Below, piece by piece: positions 6,915 through 7,568 of a stretch of DNA of 7,568 nucleotides. The notes under the pieces were generated by a model. It did no database searches. It saw only the letters and a list, made by a program, of their open reading frames with translations, and had not been told where the DNA came from. The DNA is from Candidatus Omnitrophota bacterium (GTDB taxonomy: Bacteria; Omnitrophota; Gorgyraeia; Zapsychrales; JANLHA01): contig JAHFFS010000068.1 of the NCBI GenBank assembly GCA_023247815.1, positions 1 through 7,568 on the forward strand. The letters run 5' to 3'. The position numbers and the translations under genes are program-made. Numbering within the stretch: position 1 is the first letter of the stretch; each line of letters starts with the position of its first letter.

Positions 6915-7568
6915 TAAAAGAAGGCTTCGATTCGGTCGACTTTGTGACTGCGGATGTCTTCAGCGTGGGGGGAAGGGATCACCGATCCCTCAATTTTGAC
7001 AGGCTGTCTGCGGTTGGTATTGGTATAGGTAAGCTCAATTCGTTTAATTGTTGCTTTATTCGGCCCAAACGTATTCTTACCAGAAGGATTATGATAAACA
7101 GTTAAAACTGAACCCAAAAAATTAAAGGCGTAGGAACGTTTTGGTAACGTCAAATTCTGCCATCCCTTATCCTTGTGGCGATAACGAATAACCTCTTCCT
7201 TCACCGTAAATAGGCTGCTATCCAAGGCCGGCTTCAATTCCAAAGCAAGCTTTCCTTTTTGATCGATGAAAAATGGCTGTAGACCGACATTCATCAAGAT
7301 CCAAATGTGCATGAACTCTGCCGTACTCCCGGAAAGACGGGCAACAAATCCCTGGCCATGCAGTTTTTCATCCTCATGGGCACTGCTGACGATAAACGAA
7401 GAATTTTCCAAAATACTGCGGCCATAAGTCAGAGGATCCGCAAATGGGATCAAACAATCACGGAACGTCTCATAAAATTCCGGATAAAGCCCGGAGCGTA
7501 ACAACTCCAACAAGTATTTATATTCCATATGCAACCAGATGGATTCATTCTCCAGCCACCCTCGGGGA
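6914..7568 (-). CDS. GH94/cellobiose-phosphorylase-like protein, C-terminal 217 residues (5' end beyond window)
   Basis: The frame is open to the right edge and ends at the TAG at 6916-6914. The visible part begins PRGWLENESIWLHMEYKY, so the gene continues upstream and the first internal ATG or TTG is not the true start. ENESIWLHMEYKYLLELL, then YGRSILENSSFIVSSA and GFVARLSGSTAEF, match the conserved end of the (alpha/alpha)6 barrel in GH94-type phosphorylases (family pattern 'ENg..y.H', 'SGtaaE'). The final part (YAFNFLGSVLTVYHNPSGK to IPSPHAEDIRSHK) looks like the C-terminal beta domain. GH94 enzymes break beta-glucosidic bonds with phosphate; substrate cannot be told from this fragment, and a divergent glycoside hydrolase is possible. 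I recall close relatives ending in the same IPSP-AEDIRS phrase in Omnitrophota. The stop codon is partly made by the palindromic repeat. Confidence 0.68.
   Translation of the reverse strand, partial: PRGWLENESIWLHMEYKYLLELLRSGLYPEFYETFRDCLIPFADPLTYGRSILENSSFIVSSAHEDEKLHGQGFVARLSGSTAEFMHIWILMNVGLQPFFIDQKGKLALELKPALDSSLFTVKEEVIRYRHKDKGWQNLTLPKRSYAFNFLGSVLTVYHNPSGKNTFGPNKATIKRIELTYTNTNRRQPVKIEGSVIPSPHAEDIRSHKVDRIEAFF

Noticed and set aside
6899..6916. Right palindrome arm as an intrinsic terminator of the GH94-like gene
   Set aside because: The stem is only about five base pairs with a three-base loop, and no T-rich run follows on the minus strand.
6914..7534. Treating the GH94-like fragment as a complete 206-residue protein starting at 7534
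   Set aside because: The codon at 7534 is an internal TTG, and the conserved sequence (GWLENESIW) continues upstream in frame to the window edge.

Overview
The window looks like chromosomal DNA of an uncultivated bacterium, most likely a member of Omnitrophota (candidate phylum OP3). That placement rests on my memory of two protein families that recur there: the N-terminal block of the giant gene (motifs such as WVNLSPYEKDRI, DYLLKQLSASLLYPE, FNKVWIVP, RKYFSGG) and the C-terminal part of a GH94-like protein (ENESIWLHMEYKYLLELL, GFVARLSGSTAEF, IPSPHAEDIRSHK). No database search was possible.

All the coding sequence I can support is on the minus strand, so the region reads right to left. At the right edge (7568 to 6914) is the 3' end of a large gene for a GH94/cellobiose-phosphorylase-like protein; its 5' part lies outside the window. 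Then comes a 161-base gap holding a pair of inverted palindromes (AGGGGACTGTCCCCT type) around an AT-rich spacer, followed by a near-consensus sigma-70-type promoter with a 17-base spacer. The rest, 6752 down to base 1, is one uninterrupted reading frame of at least 2250 codons that leaves the window without a stop. The many shorter open frames elsewhere are shadows of this gene.

The giant protein starts with a signal peptide, then an Omnitrophota-type domain of about 315 residues, then a segment with an HELDE motif. After that comes a chain of AAA+-like modules resembling the concatenated rings of midasin (Rea1/MDN1) and dynein. Only one module has both an intact Walker A (GPPASGKS, 1362-1369) and Walker B (LIVDEAN, 1433-1439). 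The next module has lost its P-loop and Walker B aspartate but keeps a good arginine-finger motif (LSTALLNR, R1796). Up to three upstream modules look like nucleotide-binding folds whose active sites have decayed. The visible C-terminus is acidic and charged, like the linker before the MIDAS/VWA domain of midasin, but the part that would show such a domain is outside the window.

The most striking point is the combination: a midasin/dynein-like, single-chain, mostly degenerate AAA+ protein that begins with an export signal. An ATP-dependent motor outside the cytoplasm would be unexpected, so the topology, the number of modules and the unseen C-terminus are the things to check.
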